From the NCBI GenBank assembly GCA_017516745.1, contig JAFXBF010000012.1, positions 62,001 to 126,000 on the forward strand: a stretch of DNA of 64,000 nucleotides, in the 5' to 3' direction. Under the pieces are notes generated by a model that had not been told where the DNA came from, made no database searches, and was given only the letters and a program-made list of their open reading frames with translations. The position numbers and the translations under genes are program-made. Position 1 is the first letter of the stretch; every line of letters starts with the position of its first letter. The stretch is from Clostridia bacterium. GTDB taxonomy: Bacteria > Bacillota > Clostridia > Oscillospirales > Acutalibacteraceae. Below, one piece after another: positions 7,867-16,621 of this stretch.

Positions 7867-9923
7867 CTCTTGCGAAAACGGCAGGCTTCTGCTTCGGCGT
7901 AAACCGTGCGGTTGACCTTGTGTATTCAATGCTTGACGAAGGCAAAAGAGTGTGCACCCTCGGCCCTCTCATTCACAACCCCCAGGTTATTGAAGACCTT
8001 AAAAAAAGAGGTACGAGGATAATTGACGACCCCAAGCAGGCAAAAAGCGGCGAAACGCTTGTTGTTCGTGCTCACGGTGTTACTGCGGCTGTCGAAGCCG
8101 AAATTGAAAATATGGGTATTGATTTCTGCAACGCTACCTGCCCGTTTGTCAAGAAAATTCACAGAATAGTTTCCGAAAAGCCCGATGAAAACAGCGTTGT
8201 CCTCATAGCAGGCGACTCTTCTCACCCCGAGGTGCAGGGTATAGTCGGCCACTGCAAAGCGGAGGCAATTGTTTTTTCAAACGCTGAGGAGCTCGAAAAA
8301 ATTGCAGCCGAGCGGCAGGATTTGGCTCAAAAATCGGTTTTTGCCGTTGCACAAACCACATTCAGCACAAAAGAATGGAATTTGTGTGAAAAAAAGATAA
8401 AAAAACTCTATACAAATGCAATTATTTTTGATACAATATGCTCTGCTACTCATGAAAGACAGAAAGAAGCGTATGAGCTTTCCCTCGTGAGTGATGCAAT
8501 GATTATTGTCGGCGGCCGCCAAAGCTCCAATACGGCAAAGCTAAAAGCCGTGTGTGAGCCGAATTGTAAAACATATCTTGTCGAAAATGCCGAGGAGGCA
8601 GGCAGGATTGATTTAAGCGGCTGCACCAATGTTGGCGTTACTGCAGGGGCATCTACCCCTGCCGGTATAATAAAGGAGGTACTACAAACCATGTCTGAAA
8701 ACGTAAACAATGTACAGCCCGAGATTGACGCTCTCCAGGCTGAAATCGAGCAGGTGCTCAACCCCGAAGCAGCAGGTCAGGAGTCGGCAAGTGCCGCTAT
8801 AGCTGCTGATGACTCCGCAGTAGAATCATTTGAGGCTATGATGGAGGAATCACTGAAAAGCATGAGCTCGGATCAGAAGGTTCGTGGTATCGTTGTTGGC
8901 ATTTCACCGAGTGAGATTCAGGTAGATATCGGCCGCAAGCAGACCGGCTATGTTCCCATCGATGAATATAGCAACGATCCTACGGCAGATCCTGCAAAAG
9001 AGCTCAAAATCGGTGACGAAATCGAGCTTATCATTATGAAGACAAACGACGCAGAGGGCACAATGATGCTTTCAAAGCGCCGTCTTGACGCTACAAGAGC
9101 TTGGGCTGACATCTGTGCAGCAGAAGAGAGCGGTGAGGTTCTCGAGGGTACAGTATGTGAGGTTATCCCGGCCGGCGGCGTTCTCGTTGCCTGCAAGGGT
9201 TCCCGTGTCTTCATCCCCGGCTCACACACAGGCCTTTCCAAGGACGAGCCTCTTGAGTCCCTTCTCAAGGAAAAGGTTCAGTTCAAGGTTATCGATGTTA
9301 ACAAGCAGCGCAAGAGAGCTGTCGGCTCCATCAGAGTTGTTGCACGTGAGGCTCGCAAGGAGCTTGCAAAGGCATTCTGGGACAACGCAGCAGAGGGTCA
9401 GGTAATCACAGGTACCGTTAAGTCCCTTACAAGCTACGGCGCATTTGTCGATATCGGCGGTGTGGACGGTATGGTTCACATTTCAGAGCTCAGCTGGAAG
9501 CGTATCAAGCATCCTTCAGAGGTTGTCAACGTCGGCGATACCGTCGAAGTTTACATCAAGAAGCTCGATGCTGAAAACAAGAAGATTTCTCTGGGCTACA
9601 AGAAGGTAGAGGACAATCCGTGGGAGATTATGCGCCGTGATTACCCCGTAGGTACGGTTTGCAAGGCTAAGGTAGTCGGTATGACAACCTTCGGTGCATT
9701 CGCAAACGTTATCCCCGGCATCGACGGTCTTATCCACATTTCCCAGATCGCTGACCGCCGCATCAACAAGCCCGAGGATGTTCTTACAATCGGTGAAGAG
9801 GTTGACGTAAAGGTTACGGAAATCGACTTCGACAAGAAGCGTGTAAGCCTTTCCATCCGTGCCCTCATCGAGCCCGTTGCTGAAGAAGCTGTTGAAGAGG
9901 CAGCAGAAGAAGCAGCTGAATAA
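7857..9923 (+). CDS. ispH-rpsA: IspH (HMBPP reductase) fused to ribosomal protein S1
   Basis: 688 residues. Residues 1-277 are IspH, with the three iron-sulfur cysteines at about C12 (AGFCFGV), C95 (CNATCPF) and C195 (DTICSAT); it makes IPP and DMAPP in the MEP pathway. After a linker, four S1 RNA-binding repeats cover about 340-675 (last two: GTVKSLTSYGAFVDIGGVDG and CKAKVVGMTTFGAFANVIPG), with an acidic Glu/Ala tail. The start is TTG after GGGAGG; no better ATG exists and AGFCFGV is at its normal distance. The fusion is known in Clostridia. A strong internal start region lies at the domain junction. Confidence 0.95.
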   Translation: MRLTLAKTAGFCFGVNRAVDLVYSMLDEGKRVCTLGPLIHNPQVIEDLKKRGTRIIDDPKQAKSGETLVVRAHGVTAAVEAEIENMGIDFCNATCPFVKKIHRIVSEKPDENSVVLIAGDSSHPEVQGIVGHCKAEAIVFSNAEELEKIAAERQDLAQKSVFAVAQTTFSTKEWNLCEKKIKKLYTNAIIFDTICSATHERQKEAYELSLVSDAMIIVGGRQSSNTAKLKAVCEPNCKTYLVENAEEAGRIDLSGCTNVGVTAGASTPAGIIKEVLQTMSENVNNVQPEIDALQAEIEQVLNPEAAGQESASAAIAADDSAVESFEAMMEESLKSMSSDQKVRGIVVGISPSEIQVDIGRKQTGYVPIDEYSNDPTADPAKELKIGDEIELIIMKTNDAEGTMMLSKRRLDATRAWADICAAEESGEVLEGTVCEVIPAGGVLVACKGSRVFIPGSHTGLSKDEPLESLLKEKVQFKVIDVNKQRKRAVGSIRVVAREARKELAKAFWDNAAEGQVITGTVKSLTSYGAFVDIGGVDGMVHISELSWKRIKHPSEVVNVGDTVEVYIKKLDAENKKISLGYKKVEDNPWEIMRRDYPVGTVCKAKVVGMTTFGAFANVIPGIDGLIHISQIADRRINKPEDVLTIGEEVDVKVTEIDFDKKRVSLSIRALIEPVAEEAVEEAAEEAAE
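8672..8693 (+). promoter_or_regulatory. Internal Shine-Dalgarno and ATG at the IspH/S1 junction
   Basis: AAAGGAGG (8672-8679) is followed after 11 bases by an in-frame ATG (8691), codon 279, exactly where IspH ends and the S1 linker begins. Separate translation of free S1 is therefore possible. Use of this start is inferred. Confidence 0.6.
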
Positions 9924-9936
9924 TTTTACTTAAAGC

Positions 9937-9973
9937 AAAAAGCAGGAGTTTCTCTATAACTCCTGCTTTTTTT
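9937..9973 (+). terminator. Rho-independent terminator after ispH-rpsA
   Basis: AAGCAGGAGTT and AACTCCTGCTT form a stem followed by a run of T. Confidence 0.9.
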
Positions 9974-9980
9974 CAAAAAA

Positions 9981-10140
9981 GGGCACCGCTAAAAACTTAT
10001 CGCACAAATCTTGCGTGCCCTTTTTCTGTCATATTGTCCCAAAATACTCGTTAATAAACAAAGTATTGCCTGCGTTTTTGAGCCAATCTGACAAAAAAAT
10101 TACTACGCAATATTTGCACCCTAAGTTTTTAGCGGTGCCC
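9981..10140. mobile_element. MITE-like element, 160 bp
   Basis: The ends are long imperfect inverted repeats of about 35 bases beginning GGGCACCGCTAAAAACTTA. No coding capacity. The right end lies four bases before the ribosome binding site of the propeller gene. The core (10041-10080, AAAATACTCGTT through CTGCGTTTTT) resembles the core of the element at 44730-45003. Confidence 0.75.
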
Positions 10141-10157
10141 AATAGGGAGGTATAGTA

Positions 10158-12227
10158 ATGGCAACTGTTACGGTAAAACCCTTTAAACAGAATAAGCGCA
10201 CCTTTTTCGGCGCAAGGGAAGGTCTTGTTTCGGACAATGTTCTTTCCGCCGCTGTTGATAAGGACGGCAGAGTGTGGATAGGTACGGACAAAGGCGTGTC
10301 GGTTTTTGAAAACGGCGGTTTTGTTGATGTGCCCTTGTTCAAGGATAGCGTTCAGGCAATGTTTGCCGACAGCAAGGGCAAATTATGGCTTGCCTGCGGC
10401 AACACCGTCTGTACTGCCGACGGTGAAAACCGCTATGTGCTTGACGGCAATGTTGTTGACTTTGCGCAGGATAACTCGGGCAAACTTTTTGTTGCGACGG
10501 TAAACTGTGTTTATGTGTTTGACAACGGCTTTGAAAAGTATTACACAGCCGAAGCTGAAATTTCGGACATAGCCCTTTATGAAGATACACTCTGGCTTGC
10601 CGCAGGCGGTAAGCTGTTAAGCGTTGACAAAGAGGGGAAGGTCAGCACATACGAAGCCGATGCACTTGTGCAGGCGGTTGAATGTGACAGCCTCGGTATG
10701 CTCTGGGTCGGTACGGACAAGGGAGTAAAAGCGTTTGACTCAAAGGGCTATTGGGTCGGCAATGAAAAAGTAAAAGCCCTTTGTAATTACAATACGAATA
10801 AAATTCTCTTCGGTAAAAACGGCAGACGCTACATAGGCACGGATATCGGTGTCGGTATTCACGACGGTGCAAAGCGCCACTTCTATGTTGCGGGCTACTG
10901 GCTGCCTGCCTCCCGTGTTACCGCAATTGCCGAAAGCAGCGACGGCAGCACAATTTGGATCGGCACTGAAAACGGCGTTTCACGCATCGAAACCGTTATG
11001 ATGACCCTCAGGGAAAAAGCGGATAATTTCGTTTCACTCACCGAAAAATACAACGTGCGTGACATCGGCTTTGTTGCCAACCGTTTTATTGACAACGCAA
11101 CGGATTTCGGCACGGGCGAGGTTGAAATTTCCGACAACGACGGCTTGTGGACGGGTACATATATGCTTTCCCAGGCCTTCCGCTATGCCGTAACGGGCGA
11201 AGAGGAAGCGCTGGAAATTTCACGCAGGTCTATGAAGGCCATGCTCTACCTTATGAAAATTACGGGTATTCCGGGCTTTACCGCAAGGGCAATACGCCGT
11301 CCGGGTGAAACTGGCTTCGGCAACGGTCACCCCGAGTGGCACCTCGTAACCGATGAAACGGGTGAGGTCGAATGGAAGGGTGAAACCTCCAGCGATGAAA
11401 TGATAGGCCACTTTGTGCCTGCCGCTGTTTACTGCGATTTCTGCGCAACGCCCGAGGAAAAGGCGGAAATCACAAAAGCGCTTTGCGATATTGTTGACCA
11501 TATTATCGGCCACAACTACAAGCTCTGCGATATTGACGGGCTGCCCACAACCTGGGGCAACTGGAACCCCGACGACCTTAACCGCAACGACCGCTGGTTC
11601 TGGGAAAGGGGAGTAAACTCCTTTGAAATGCTCGCCTTCCTCAAAATCCTTGACCACCTCGGTGCGGATAAAAAGTATCACGATGAGTATATCCGCCTTG
11701 TTTCCAAGGAGCATTTTGCTGTCAATTCAATGCGCAGAAAGCTCGATGATGCCCGTACAAACCATATTGACGACCACCTCGGTTTCCTTACAACAATTCC
11801 GCTTCTGATGTATGAAACCGACCCCGATATACTCCAGTATTACCTGATTGGTCTGCGTGAGCACTGGGAGTATGAGCGCACGGAAAGAAACCCGTTCTGG
11901 AACATTCTCTACGGCGCTTATACTCGGGAATGCTGTGACCTTGACCTTGGCATAAACAGCCTTTGCGAGCTGCCTATGGAGACTATGGAAATCCCGATTT
12001 ATAACAGTGTGCGCAACGACCTTGTGTGGGATTATGAGGGTGAGGAACGCTTCGGCGAAGATCCGCAGCTGCTTATTCCGCTGCCCTATGACGAAAAGCC
12101 CTTTGCAACCTACGACCATAACCAGTACCTTGCGGACAGAAACTGGGGCGGCTACCGTATAGTTGAGGGCACGTTCTACCTTATGCCGTACTGGCTGGGC
12201 AGATATTACGGACTTATAGGCGAGTAA
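10158..12227 (+). CDS. Beta-propeller/helical-toroid fusion protein (copy 1)
   Basis: 689 residues, not a named enzyme. Residues 1-270 contain repeats of the two-component-regulator propeller type (VDKDGRVWIGTDKGVSVFEN; LWVGTDKGVKAFDSKGYWV; IWIGTENGVSRIE). Residues about 300-689 are helical and aromatic-rich (ISDNDGLWTGTYMLSQAFRY; GNWNPDDLNRNDRWFW), resembling alpha/alpha-toroid proteins such as six-hairpin glycosidases or epimerases. No signal peptide, membrane helix, kinase or DNA-binding domain is present, unlike usual propeller sensors. Start follows GGGAGG. Probably co-transcribed with its paralogue 20 bases downstream. Function unknown; cytoplasmic carbohydrate binding or processing is a guess. 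Confidence 0.75.
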   Translation: MATVTVKPFKQNKRTFFGAREGLVSDNVLSAAVDKDGRVWIGTDKGVSVFENGGFVDVPLFKDSVQAMFADSKGKLWLACGNTVCTADGENRYVLDGNVVDFAQDNSGKLFVATVNCVYVFDNGFEKYYTAEAEISDIALYEDTLWLAAGGKLLSVDKEGKVSTYEADALVQAVECDSLGMLWVGTDKGVKAFDSKGYWVGNEKVKALCNYNTNKILFGKNGRRYIGTDIGVGIHDGAKRHFYVAGYWLPASRVTAIAESSDGSTIWIGTENGVSRIETVMMTLREKADNFVSLTEKYNVRDIGFVANRFIDNATDFGTGEVEISDNDGLWTGTYMLSQAFRYAVTGEEEALEISRRSMKAMLYLMKITGIPGFTARAIRRPGETGFGNGHPEWHLVTDETGEVEWKGETSSDEMIGHFVPAAVYCDFCATPEEKAEITKALCDIVDHIIGHNYKLCDIDGLPTTWGNWNPDDLNRNDRWFWERGVNSFEMLAFLKILDHLGADKKYHDEYIRLVSKEHFAVNSMRRKLDDARTNHIDDHLGFLTTIPLLMYETDPDILQYYLIGLREHWEYERTERNPFWNILYGAYTRECCDLDLGINSLCELPMETMEIPIYNSVRNDLVWDYEGEERFGEDPQLLIPLPYDEKPFATYDHNQYLADRNWGGYRIVEGTFYLMPYWLGRYYGLIGE

Positions 12228-12247
12228 GCAGAAAGGAGAAATATATT

Positions 12248-14335
12248 ATGTTTGGTTTTAAATGTGATGCATTCAAGCAGGACAGGCGAAGAATTTACGG
12301 CATAAGCGACGGTCTGCCTTCCTGTAATATTCTTTCTGTTGCCGTGGATAAAAACGGCGTGCCTTGGGTCGGCACGGACAAGGGCGCTGCCCGTTTTGAA
12401 AACGGAGGCTTTGTGCCCGTGGATTTGTTTGAGGGCAGAGTGCAGACAGTTTTTGCCGACGATGAAGGCAGGCTGTGGCTTGCAAGCGGTGATACGGTTT
12501 GCACCGCAGACGGCGAAAACCGTCAGCAGGTTGAGGGCGATGTCGTTGCAATTTCGCAGGATCATATGGGCAGACTCCGCCTCATAACCGATGAATTCCT
12601 TTATAGGTTTGAAGACGGTTGCTTTGTGCGCTGGTATCACACAGAACACGAAACGCCGCTTGATATGTGCTGCTTTGCAGACGGTGAAATTTTCGTCGCC
12701 ACGGGCGAGAATATCAAAACCGCACTCGGCAAGCGTCTGCGCTGGTTTAACGTCAGCCCCGAAAATTCTTATATGCCCGATTCTTACATCCGCACCGTTG
12801 CAGGCGATAAATACGGCATAGTCTGGGTCGGTACGGACAAGGGTCTGTTTGTTTACGATTCCAAAAACTACTGGGTAACTAACAAAGAGGCAAAGTCGCT
12901 TTGCAATTACAGCGTCAGCAAAATCGTCTTCGGCAAAAGCGGCAAACGCTATGTCGGCACGGATATCGGCCTTGCGATTTATGACGGTGCAAAACGCCAC
13001 TTTTATCCTGCTTCCTATTGGATACCCGATGCAAAGGTTACCGCAATTGCCGAAAGCGACGGCGGCAATACGGTATGGGTCGGTACGGCAAACGGTGTTT
13101 CCTGCATTGAAACAACTGTGATGACCCTTGCTGAAAAAGCAGCGGTATATCAGGAATATATCGAGAAATATAACGTGCGTGATATCGGCTTTGTTTCCCA
13201 CCGCAGGCTTGAAAGCCGTGAGGATTTAAGTTCCGGCTATGTTTATATCACCGATAACGACGGTCTGCGCACGGGCGTATATCTTATGGCTCAGGCTTAC
13301 CGCTACGCCGTAACGGGTGAGCAGGAGGCTCTCGAGCTTGCACGCCGCAGCGCAAAGGCTATGCTCCGACTGCTCAGCGTTACCGGTGTGCCGGGTCTGA
13401 CTGCACGCTGTGTTCGTAAAAAGGGCGATATCGCTTATTGCGGCACCATGCCCAAGTGGTTTGATGCAGGCGATTACGATTGGCTCGGCGATGTTTCAAG
13501 CGATGAAATGGTAGGACATTTCGCCTCGCTTCCTGTTTATTATGACCTTTGTGCAAACGACGAGGAAAAGGCTCAAATCAGCAGAGCCTTGTGTGCTGTT
13601 GTTGACCATATCCTCGAAAATAATTACAGGCTCCGTGATGTTGACGGCAAATATACACGCTGGGGCAACTGGAATCCCGATGACATCAATCGCAACGATT
13701 TCTGGTCTGGTGAGCACGGCACAAATGCGCTTGAAATGCTTGCCTTCCTCAAAATTGCCTACCGTATGAGCGGTAATGAAAAGTACAACGACGAGTATAT
13801 GAAGCTTATAAAAGAGGAGCATTACGCACTCAACACAATGCATTGCAAAATCCCCGACGGACACACGGTGCATATTGACGATGCCCTCTGCTTCCTCAGC
13901 TATATTCCGATTCTCAACTACGAAACCAACCCCGATATCAGGCAATGTCTGCTTATCGGTATGCGTGAGCATTGGGAGTACGAGCGGGTCGAGCGTAACC
14001 CCGTACTGAATGTGATTTACGGCTCGCTTTCGGGCGAATGCTGCGATATTGACAGGGCGGTCGGCACCCTTCGTGAGCTTCCGCTTGAAATGCTCGACGT
14101 CACCGTTATCAACAGCACGAGAAACGACCTTGTCTGGGATCCCGAAACTGAAAAGTTCGGCGGCGAAAAGCCACAGCTCAAAGAGCCGTTGCCCTACGAC
14201 GAAAAGCCCGTTCTGCGTTACAACAGAAACCACTTCATCGCCGACGTTGTGCGCAAAAACCCTGTTCTGCACGACGGCACAACCTTCCTCCTGCCGTATT
14301 GGATGGGAAGGCACTACGGGCTTATAGAAGGATAG
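12248..14335 (+). CDS. Beta-propeller/helical-toroid fusion protein (copy 2)
   Basis: 695 residues, a full-length paralogue of the preceding gene with the same domain order (VAVDKNGVPWVGTDKGAARF; ITDNDGLRTGVYLMAQAYRY; RWGNWNPDDINRNDFW). The copies have diverged throughout, so this is an old duplication. Acidic and aromatic residues in the toroid half (SSDEMVGHF, HIDDALCFLSYIP, MREHWEYERVERNP) are shared by both and are the best candidates for an active site or ligand pocket. No export signal. Start follows AGAAAGGAG. No domain was recognised that would prove catalysis. Confidence 0.75.
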   Translation: MFGFKCDAFKQDRRRIYGISDGLPSCNILSVAVDKNGVPWVGTDKGAARFENGGFVPVDLFEGRVQTVFADDEGRLWLASGDTVCTADGENRQQVEGDVVAISQDHMGRLRLITDEFLYRFEDGCFVRWYHTEHETPLDMCCFADGEIFVATGENIKTALGKRLRWFNVSPENSYMPDSYIRTVAGDKYGIVWVGTDKGLFVYDSKNYWVTNKEAKSLCNYSVSKIVFGKSGKRYVGTDIGLAIYDGAKRHFYPASYWIPDAKVTAIAESDGGNTVWVGTANGVSCIETTVMTLAEKAAVYQEYIEKYNVRDIGFVSHRRLESREDLSSGYVYITDNDGLRTGVYLMAQAYRYAVTGEQEALELARRSAKAMLRLLSVTGVPGLTARCVRKKGDIAYCGTMPKWFDAGDYDWLGDVSSDEMVGHFASLPVYYDLCANDEEKAQISRALCAVVDHILENNYRLRDVDGKYTRWGNWNPDDINRNDFWSGEHGTNALEMLAFLKIAYRMSGNEKYNDEYMKLIKEEHYALNTMHCKIPDGHTVHIDDALCFLSYIPILNYETNPDIRQCLLIGMREHWEYERVERNPVLNVIYGSLSGECCDIDRAVGTLRELPLEMLDVTVINSTRNDLVWDPETEKFGGEKPQLKEPLPYDEKPVLRYNRNHFIADVVRKNPVLHDGTTFLLPYWMGRHYGLIEG

Positions 14336-14340
14336 CCCGC

Positions 14341-14446
14341 AATAAGAATTATTCATTATTCAATATTCATCATTCATTATTCATTACCCGAATCAAATGA
14401 ATAATGAAAAATGAAGCCGCTTCGCTGATGAATAATGAATAATAAT
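14341..14446. repeat. ATTCATT-type inverted repeat element (second copy)
   Basis: Left arm ATTCATTATTCAATATTCAT and related units, right arm AATGAATAATGAA. GAAGCCGCTTCGCTGATGAATAATGAA-like sequence at 14413-14440 matches the element at 817-956. It starts five bases after the stop of the second propeller gene. Confidence 0.75.
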
Positions 14447-14493
14447 GTCCTATTAGTACCTTGTGCTACAAATTGTTAATGGATGTGATTTTT

Positions 14494-14850
14494 ATGAAAG
14501 AAAACGCTTTGATTGATAAATCGTTAGTCTTTGCCTCAAGAATTGTAAAACTGCACGACTTTTTAATCAAAAACAAAAAAGGATTAACGATAGCAAAGCA
14601 AATTATCCGAAGCGGAACAAGCATTGGCGCAAATATTAATGAAGCTAATTACGGACAAAGCCCTGCGGATTTTATTTCCAAAATGCATATCGCTTTAAAG
14701 GAAACGGCGGAAACTGAATACTGGCTCAGATTACTTTTTCTATCAGAATACATTGATGAAAAAATGACCAGTTCCTTGTTGGACGATTGTTTGGAAATCA
14801 AACGCATTTTAATCGCTTCTATCAACACCGCAAAAGAAAACCTAAAGTGA
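14494..14850 (+). CDS. Four-helix bundle protein (23S rRNA intervening-sequence / bAvd-like family)
   Basis: About 118 residues, usual family length. The core IAKQIIRSGTSIGANINEAN and the segment DFISKMHIALKETAETEYWL are diagnostic. Relatives occur inside 23S rRNA intervening sequences and as accessory proteins of diversity-generating retroelements; most lone copies have no known role. ATG at 14494 is chosen for the purine-rich GGATGTGA upstream. The gene is AT-rich compared with its neighbours and sits directly behind a repeat element, suggesting mobility. No reverse transcriptase or variable repeat is nearby. Confidence 0.85.
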   Translation: MKENALIDKSLVFASRIVKLHDFLIKNKKGLTIAKQIIRSGTSIGANINEANYGQSPADFISKMHIALKETAETEYWLRLLFLSEYIDEKMTSSLLDDCLEIKRILIASINTAKENLK

Positions 14851-14897
14851 TTTAGTGAATAAATTTACATTTTTACTGAATATTTTTATAAAACTGC

Positions 14898-14926
14898 TTG
14901 CAGTCAGGCTTCTGCAATGCTATAAT
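14898..14926 (+). promoter_or_regulatory. Promoter of the amino-acid ABC operon
   Basis: TTGCAG, 17-base spacer, TATAAT, 33 bases upstream of the binding-protein start. Confidence 0.7.
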
Positions 14927-14959
14927 ACCCGTATAAATATATACAGGAGGTAATTTTCA

Positions 14960-15748
14960 ATGAACAAAAAGACAATAGTTAAAATTCTTTCCGTAGTTCT
15001 TGTGCTTGCTCTCGGCCTCACAGCTCTCTGGGCTTGCGGCGAAAAGGAACCCGAGGTTGAGCAGAAGGATCAGCTCATCATGGCTACAAACGCAGCCTTC
15101 CCTCCCTATGAGTTCAAAGAGGGCGATGCATTTGCAGGTATCGACGTTGAAATCGCAGGTCTTATCGCAGAAAAGCTCGGCAAGGAGCTTGTAATCAAGG
15201 ACGTTGAGTTCGGCTCAATCGTCGGCGGTGTTGAAAGCGGTAAGTTCGATATGGGCATGGCAGGCATGACTGTCACAGATGAGCGCCTTGAAAGCGTAAA
15301 CTTCTCCACTACATATGCAACAGGTATTCAGGTTGTTATCGTTGCTGAGGATTCTCCCATTGCTTCTCTTGACGATATGGTTGCAGACGGCACAATGAAG
15401 TACGGCGTTCAGCAGGATACAACAGGCGATATCTACGCTTCCGACACACCCGATAAGGGCGGCTACGGCAGCGAAAACGTTATCCGCTACAAGACAGGTG
15501 CAGAGGCTGTTCAGGCTCTCAAGGCAGGCAAGGTCAACGCTGTTATCATCGACAACGAGCCTGCAAAGTCTTTCGTAGCTGCTAACGAAGGCCTCAAGAT
15601 CCTTGACGCTGAATGGGCAGTTGAGGACTATGCAATCTGCGTAGCAAAGGAAAACACAGAGCTTCTTGAAGGTATCAACGGTGCACTTGCAGAGCTTGAA
15701 GCAGAAGGCAAGATTGACGAAATCATCAACAAGTACATCAAGGGCTGA
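14960..15748 (+). CDS. Polar amino-acid ABC transporter substrate-binding lipoprotein
   Basis: 262 residues. Lipoprotein signal ending at LWAC (Cys about 26), then a solute-binding domain: ATNAAFPPYEFKEGDAFAGI and DMGMAGMTVTDERLESV are typical of family 3 binding proteins for polar amino acids. Captures the amino acid outside the membrane for the permease downstream. Specificity (glutamine, cystine, arginine or other) is not evident. An intercistronic hairpin after it would favour excess binding protein over the membrane parts. Strong binding site AGGAGG. Confidence 0.93.
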   Translation: MNKKTIVKILSVVLVLALGLTALWACGEKEPEVEQKDQLIMATNAAFPPYEFKEGDAFAGIDVEIAGLIAEKLGKELVIKDVEFGSIVGGVESGKFDMGMAGMTVTDERLESVNFSTTYATGIQVVIVAEDSPIASLDDMVADGTMKYGVQQDTTGDIYASDTPDKGGYGSENVIRYKTGAEAVQALKAGKVNAVIIDNEPAKSFVAANEGLKILDAEWAVEDYAICVAKENTELLEGINGALAELEAEGKIDEIINKYIKG

Positions 15749-15764
15749 TTCTTTTTTAAAAAAC

Positions 15765-15796
15765 AACAGCGGGCAGCAACGTTGTCCGCTGTTTTT
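15765..15796 (+). terminator. Intercistronic hairpin / partial terminator
   Basis: AACAGCGG-GCAGCAACGTTGT-CCGCTGTT followed by T-run, between binding-protein and permease genes. Probably attenuates read-through or protects the upstream message. Confidence 0.7.
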
Positions 15797-15817
15797 CCAC
15801 GCAAAGGAGTAAAATAA

Positions 15818-16621
15818 ATGACTGCATGGATAGCTGCTGATTTTGCTACATTTGTCCAGATGCAGGGCAAAGAGGTTATCAATTCCTTCAAGCTCGGCTG
15901 GCAGGACTTTGTGGACAAATTCACACTTAACTTTATCGAGGGCGAGCGTTGGAAATGGCTTGTTGAAGGCTTTGGCAACACTCTGCTCATCACTTTTCTT
16001 GCCGGTCTTATCGGCATTGCGCTTGGCGTAGTTATTGCCATTGTCCGTTCAACCTACGACAAGATGGGCGCTGACCTTAAAAAGAAGGGCGGCATCGGCT
16101 ACGGCGTGCTCGCTTTCTTCAACGCAATATGCAACGTCTACCTCACGATTATCCGTGGCACACCCGTTGTTGTTCAGCTTCTTATTATGTATTTCATAAT
16201 CTTTGCAACCTCAACAAATGACATTATGATTGCCGTCATAGCCTTCGGTATCAACTCGGGCGCTTACGTTGCGGAAATCTTCCGTGGCGGTATTATGTCC
16301 GTTGACAAGGGTCAGTTTGAGGCAGGCAGAAGCCTCGGCCTCAACTACATTCAGACAATGATTCACATTGTCATTCCGCAGATGTTCAAAATCGTTCTGC
16401 CCACACTCTGCAACGAGTTCATCGTTCTTCTCAAGGAAACCTCCGTTGCAGGCTATGTAGGCACGGTTGACCTTACAAAGGCAGGCGACCTTATCCGAGG
16501 CAGAACATTCTCCGCTTTTATGCCCCTTATTGCGGTTGCGATTATCTACCTCATTGTGGTTATGATTTTCACGGCCTTGGTCAGAAAGCTCGAAAGGAGG
16601 CTGCGTAACAGTGACCACTGA
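15818..16621 (+). CDS. Polar amino-acid ABC transporter permease
   Basis: 267 residues with several membrane helices. [20 protein letters not shown] and the EAA-type loop ([20 protein letters not shown]) plus [15 protein letters not shown] are the hallmarks of His/Glu/Gln/Arg permeases. Forms the membrane channel with the ATPase encoded by the next, overlapping gene. An N-terminal stretch of about 45 residues precedes the first helix, slightly longer than usual. Confidence 0.93.
   Translation: MTAWIAADFATFVQMQGKEVINSFKLGWQDFVDKFTLNFIEGERWKWLVEGFGNTLLITFLAGLIGIALGVVIAIVRSTYDKMGADLKKKGGIGYGVLAFFNAICNVYLTIIRGTPVVVQLLIMYFIIFATSTNDIMIAVIAFGINSGAYVAEIFRGGIMSVDKGQFEAGRSLGLNYIQTMIHIVIPQMFKIVLPTLCNEFIVLLKETSVAGYVGTVDLTKAGDLIRGRTFSAFMPLIAVAIIYLIVVMIFTALVRKLERRLRNSDH

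Noticed and set aside
12206..13201. 331-residue open frame on the minus strand
   Set aside because: Lies wholly opposite the second propeller gene, has no binding site and no recognisable domain; long antisense frames arise from the codon use here.
13496..14356. 286-residue minus-strand frame
   Set aside because: Shadow of the propeller-toroid gene with low-complexity composition and no start signal.
14494..14850. Diversity-generating retroelement
   Set aside because: The bAvd-like protein alone is not enough; no reverse transcriptase or template/variable repeat is nearby.
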